From Pinisolibacter aquiterrae (GTDB lineage: Bacteria; Pseudomonadota; Alphaproteobacteria; Rhizobiales; Ancalomicrobiaceae): a DNA stretch of 64,000 nucleotides. Position 1 is the stretch's first letter. Each line of letters opens with the position of its first letter. Of this stretch, positions 60,615 to 64,000 are shown in pieces. The stretch covers positions 251,532 to 315,531 of the forward strand of contig NZ_JAFNIH010000061.1 of the NCBI RefSeq assembly GCF_019160155.1. Reading direction: 5' to 3'. A program made the translations under genes and the position numbers. The notes below the pieces were generated by a model. It did not search any database. It saw only the letters and a program-made list of their open reading frames with translations, and was not told the origin of the DNA.

Positions 60615-62794
60615 CCGACGTGTTCCCACGCGCGGCGAAGATCTGGCTGATCGTGGCATGGGCGGCGCTGTTCGCCCTGCCATGGTACGGGCTCGGCGGC
60701 ATCCCGCGCGGAGTGCCGCCGTGGCCGGCCGCCGTCCAGGCGGTCTGGGGCGGGCGGATCTGGCTGATCCCGCTCTTCCTCGGGCTCCTGCCCGCGACCT
60801 GGGCCGTCGTCGGACGGGCGCGGCCGCGCCTTCTCGTCGCCGCCGCCACCGCCACGATCGTCTGGACCCTGGTCGAGGGCTTCGCGATCATCCACGACGG
60901 CTGGGGCTCCGATGCGCTCGCCGGATGGTTCGCCGGCCCGGCTCCGACCCAGCCGGCGCTCGGTTGGGGCGCGCTCGTCTTTCTCGCCGCGATGCTGATG
61001 CTGATCGCCAACGGGCTCGCCCGGCAGGGCGTGTGCCGGGGCGACGTCTTCGTCACCGGCGCGATCCTGGTCGTCGTCTCGCTGATCGCGCTCTTCGTGA
61101 TCTATCCGGCGCTCTGCATCTTCGTCTCGGCGGTGAAGGACAACGAAGGAGGCTTCGCCCCGGAACTCTTCACCGCCAAGCTCCTCGGCCGCCCGATCTG
61201 GAGCCTCGACTGCCTCGTCGGCGGCGGCGCCTGCGGAACCGCCTGGAACACGGTCGCGGTGGCGACCGTCGTGGGCGTGGTGACGACCCTGCTCGGGCTC
61301 GCCTTCGCGCTCCTGGCGTTGCGCACCCGGGTCCCGATGAAGCCGCTGATCGGCCTGCTCTCGGTCCTGCCGATCATCACCCCGCCCTTCGTCATCGGTC
61401 TCGCGCTGATCCTGCTGTTCGGCCGGTCGGGGGCGGTGACGATCTTCGTCGCCGATCTCTTCGACCTGCCGCGCACCCGCTGGATCTACGGCGTCACCGG
61501 CATCACCATCGCCCAGGTCCTCGCCTTCACGCCGATCTCCTTCCTGGTGATGATCGGCGTGCTCCAGGGCGTCGCCCCGAGCCTCGAGGAGGCGGCGGAG
61601 ACGCTGCGGGCCGGGCGCTGGCGCACCTTCCGCACCATCACCTGGCCGCTGATCCGGCCCGGACTCGCCAACGCCTTCCTGATCGCCTTCATCGAGAGCA
61701 TGGCCGACTTCGCCAATCCGCTGATGATCGGCGGCAATTTCACGGTGCTCTCGACCGACATCTTCTTCGCCGTGGTCGGCACCACCCACGATCAGGGGCG
61801 CGCCGCCGTCCTGGCGATCGTGCTGCTGACCTTCACGCTCACAGCGTTTCAGGCCCAGCGCGCCTGGGTCGGGCGGCGCGGCTACGCGACCATGGGCGGC
61901 AAGGGGGCGGCGGGGCGCGCCACGGAGCTGCCGGGGACGCTCAAGGCGCTCTGCTACGGTCTCGCCCTGCCCTATCTCGCGCTCACCGTCGCGGTCTACG
62001 GCACGATCATGGTCGGCGGTTTCGTCGAATCGGTCGGGCGCGACAACACGCCGACGCTGCGCCACCTCGTCACCGCCTTCTCGATCGAGAAGGGCGTCGG
62101 CGGCTGGTTCCTCAGCGGTTCGGCGTGGAATTCGCTGCTGACGACCTTCGAGATCGCCCTGATCGCGATGCCCTTCACGGCGGCGATCGGCATCGTCGTC
62201 GCGTGGCTGCTCGATCGCCAGCGCTTCGCCGGCCGGCAGGCCTTCGAGTTCCTGGCGATGATGAGCTTCGCCATTCCCGGCACCGTCATCGGCGTCAGCT
62301 ACATCCTCGCCTTCAACGTGCCGCCGTTCGCCCTGACCGGGACGGGCGCGATCATCGCCATCGCCTTCGCCTTCCGCAACATGCCGGTCGGCATCCGCGC
62401 CGGCATCGCCAATCTCGCTCAGATCGACCGTTCTCTCGACGAGGCGTCGCTGACGCTCGGCGCGCGGTCGTTGCGCACGCTGGTGCTGGTGCTCCTGCCG
62501 CTGATGCGTCCGGCGGTGACGACCGCGCTGGTCTATTCCTTCGTGCGCGCGGTGACGGCGGTGAGCGCGGTGATCTTCCTCGTCACCGGCGAGTACCAGC
62601 TGGCGACCGTCTACATCGTCGGCCGCGCCGACGTCGGCGACTACGGTGTCGCGATCGTCTATTCCGCGATGATGATCGTCCTGATGCTCTCGATCCTTCT
62701 CGTCATTCGCCTGGGCGTCGGGTTGCATCGACCCGGCGCGCGCCCCGTCCGGGGCGAGGCCGCCCTCCCCTCCGCGACGATGGTGCAACCATGA
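60611..62794 (+). CDS. ABC transporter permease, two fused membrane domains
   Basis: A 727-residue inner-membrane protein with two binding-protein-dependent transport domains and about twelve to fourteen helices. The first domain has the EAA-type loop EEAAETLRAGRWRTFRTITWPLIRPGLANAFL, and the second has DEASLTLGARSLRTLVLVLLPLMRPAV. The fused arrangement is that of FbpB/AfuB. The GTG at 60611 overlaps the stop of the binding-protein gene (GTGA), which fixes the start. The stop overlaps the ATPase start. Confidence 0.92.
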   Translation: MTDVFPRAAKIWLIVAWAALFALPWYGLGGIPRGVPPWPAAVQAVWGGRIWLIPLFLGLLPATWAVVGRARPRLLVAAATATIVWTLVEGFAIIHDGWGSDALAGWFAGPAPTQPALGWGALVFLAAMLMLIANGLARQGVCRGDVFVTGAILVVVSLIALFVIYPALCIFVSAVKDNEGGFAPELFTAKLLGRPIWSLDCLVGGGACGTAWNTVAVATVVGVVTTLLGLAFALLALRTRVPMKPLIGLLSVLPIITPPFVIGLALILLFGRSGAVTIFVADLFDLPRTRWIYGVTGITIAQVLAFTPISFLVMIGVLQGVAPSLEEAAETLRAGRWRTFRTITWPLIRPGLANAFLIAFIESMADFANPLMIGGNFTVLSTDIFFAVVGTTHDQGRAAVLAIVLLTFTLTAFQAQRAWVGRRGYATMGGKGAAGRATELPGTLKALCYGLALPYLALTVAVYGTIMVGGFVESVGRDNTPTLRHLVTAFSIEKGVGGWFLSGSAWNSLLTTFEIALIAMPFTAAIGIVVAWLLDRQRFAGRQAFEFLAMMSFAIPGTVIGVSYILAFNVPPFALTGTGAIIAIAFAFRNMPVGIRAGIANLAQIDRSLDEASLTLGARSLRTLVLVLLPLMRPAVTTALVYSFVRAVTAVSAVIFLVTGEYQLATVYIVGRADVGDYGVAIVYSAMMIVLMLSILLVIRLGVGLHRPGARPVRGEAALPSATMVQP

Positions 62795-63864
62795 GCGAAA
62801 TCATGTCTCCCGCCGTCGAATTGCGCAGTGTGACCAAGCGCTACGGAGAGGTCACGGCCCTCCGGGCGATCGATCTCTCGATCGAGCGCGGAACGCTGGT
62901 GACGCTGCTCGGCCCCTCCGGCTGCGGCAAGACCACGATGTTGCGCCTGATCGCCGGCCTCGAGCGGCCGGACGGCGGACGCATCCTGATCGGCGGCTCC
63001 GACGTGACGCTCGCCGCCGCCTCCGAGCGCAACATCGGCATGGTGTTCCAGTCCTACGCCCTGTTTCCCCACATGAGCGTGATCGACAACGTCGGCTACG
63101 GGCTGCGCGCGCGCGGCCTGAAGAAGGCGCAAGCGATCGAAGCGGCGCGGGAGAAGATCGCCCTGGTCGGTCTCGCCGGTTACGAGGATCGTTTTCCGAG
63201 CGAGCTCTCCGGCGGCCAGCAGCAGCGCGTGGCGGTGGCGCGAGCGATCGTGCTCGAGCCCGACGTCCTGCTCTTCGACGAGCCGCTGTCGAACCTCGAC
63301 GCCAAGCTCCGCCGGCACGTGCGCGAGGAGATCCGCGAATTGCAGCAGAGCCTGTCGCTGACGGCGATCTACGTGACCCACGATCAGCAGGAGGCCTTGG
63401 CGATCTCGGATCGCATCCTGGTGATGAACATGGCCGCGGTCGCCCAGGACGGCAGCCCACGCGCCCTCTATGAGCGGCCGCAGAGCCACTTCGTCGCGGA
63501 CTTCATCGGCGACGCCAACATCGTGCCGATCGAGGTGACGCGGATCGACGGCGCGATCGCCGAAATTCGGCTCGCCGGTCTGTCGCTGGAGCTTCCCCAC
63601 CACGGCGCGACGGTCGGCGCCGCCGAATTGGCGATCCGGCCGCAATCGATCGGCCTCGCCGCGCCCCCGGCCGGCGGCGCGACGCTCCCCGGACGGGTCG
63701 TCGCGGCGGCCTATCTCGGCAGCCACATGGAATATCGGGTGAGGATCACGCCCGAGATCGAGCTCTTCGTCATCTCGCCGGCGGTCGCCTCGCCGCTCGC
63801 AACGGGGGCCGACGTCGGCGTGTCGCTCGCCGCCGAGGGCGCCGCGATCCTTCCACGGTCGTGA
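62791..63864 (+). CDS. ABC transporter ATP-binding protein (FbpC/PotA type)
   Basis: A 357-residue ATPase. Walker A is GPSGCGKTTMLRLIAGLE, the Q loop is GMVFQSYALFPHMSV, the signature is ELSGGQQQRVAVARAIVLEPDVLLFDEPLSNLDAK, and TAIYVTHDQQEALAISDRILVM is the H-loop region. A TOBE-type domain of about 110 residues ends the protein (FIGDANIVPIEV onward). It overlaps the permease gene by four bases and completes the importer. Confidence 0.95.
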   Translation: MSEIMSPAVELRSVTKRYGEVTALRAIDLSIERGTLVTLLGPSGCGKTTMLRLIAGLERPDGGRILIGGSDVTLAAASERNIGMVFQSYALFPHMSVIDNVGYGLRARGLKKAQAIEAAREKIALVGLAGYEDRFPSELSGGQQQRVAVARAIVLEPDVLLFDEPLSNLDAKLRRHVREEIRELQQSLSLTAIYVTHDQQEALAISDRILVMNMAAVAQDGSPRALYERPQSHFVADFIGDANIVPIEVTRIDGAIAEIRLAGLSLELPHHGATVGAAELAIRPQSIGLAAPPAGGATLPGRVVAAAYLGSHMEYRVRITPEIELFVISPAVASPLATGADVGVSLAAEGAAILPRS

Positions 63865-63960
63865 CGCTCTCGACCGATTCCGTTGAAAAACTCGCCGGCG
63901 GCGCGGCATGCATTCGGCGACGATGGGCCCCACGCTCGAGTTTGAGAGGGCCCTCCCTCC

Positions 63961-64000
63961 TCAAGTCGCCCCGACCGGCTCGTTCATCGGGATCAGCTTG
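63961..64000 (-). CDS. Possible C-terminus of an unidentified gene (cut by window edge)
   Basis: On the minus strand the last bases read KLIPMNEPVGAT followed by a stop at 63961. The composition suits the end of a real protein, but with only twelve residues nothing can be named. It would converge on the ABC importer. Confidence 0.35.
   Translation of the reverse strand, partial: KLIPMNEPVGAT

Noticed and set aside
60542..62788. Open frame of 748 codons antisense to the ABC permease
   Set aside because: Extremely charged, repeat-like composition that mirrors the hydrophobic codons of the permease; no start signal.
1..64000. CRISPR array or prophage
   Set aside because: No regularly spaced repeats and no phage structural, integrase or lysis genes were seen.

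Overview
The window reads as chromosomal DNA of a high-GC alphaproteobacterium, most likely Hyphomicrobiales (Rhizobiales). The grounds are an rpsO-pnp pair, an OmpR-type response regulator whose C-terminal region resembles CenR, a GtrA protein, Rrf2 regulators, an RpoH-type heat-shock promoter in front of htpG, and uniformly GC-rich codon use. Genus cannot be fixed from sequence reading alone.

Layout. (1) 1-19.9 kb is ordinary chromosome. It holds two convergent Rrf2 regulators, an SDR protein, glycerol dehydrogenase, cyclopropane fatty acid synthase, a DUF924/SnoaL pair, PNPase and S15, a Dcm-type methyltransferase with a Vsr endonuclease, GtrA, two RNA methyltransferases, a response regulator with a cyclic-nucleotide-binding protein, HtpG, a membrane GGDEF-EAL protein and tRNA-Ser(GGA). 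(2) 20.0-43.15 kb looks like an acquired catabolic island. It starts just after the tRNA with an 843-bp decayed IS256-family copy and ends in a scrap heap: an IS3 transposase tail, a frameshifted aldehyde dehydrogenase tail and a lone terminal repeat of the same IS256 type. Between them, all on the plus strand, lie a TetR regulator, a CaiB-type CoA-transferase, a branched-chain-type ABC importer (binding protein far from LivGFHM), an acyl-CoA ligase, two acyl-CoA dehydrogenases, two crotonase-fold proteins, an R-type hydratase, three SDRs, a SnoaL-like protein, an SCP2-type thiolase with a DUF35 partner, a 2-hydroxyacid dehydrogenase and a Baeyer-Villiger monooxygenase. A matched inverted repeat (ATACT-N4-AGTAT) sits before the first gene and before the last block, which suggests one regulon under the local TetR protein. 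The likely job is uptake and beta-oxidation-like breakdown of a carbonyl-containing cyclic or branched acid; the substrate is unknown. (3) 43.3-50.4 kb carries stress and metal functions: MarR with DoxX/Rieske/GST, CueR/CopA/CopZ copper export with two CueR-type promoters, and a LysR regulator divergent from two small monooxygenase-fold proteins. (4) 51.1-58.5 kb is an oxamate carbamoyltransferase/carbamate kinase operon (MFS transporter, FdrA, DUF1116, carbamate kinase, DUF2877) with a LysR regulator, able in principle to make ATP from a ureido compound such as oxalurate. (5) 59.6-63.9 kb is a three-gene ABC importer of the Fbp/Afu type whose binding protein lacks the usual ferric tyrosines.

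The most promising candidate for a new system is the island with its shared operator. The thiolase/DUF35 pair without zinc ligands, the SDR without the catalytic tyrosine, and the N-terminally extended Baeyer-Villiger monooxygenase are its most distinctive parts.
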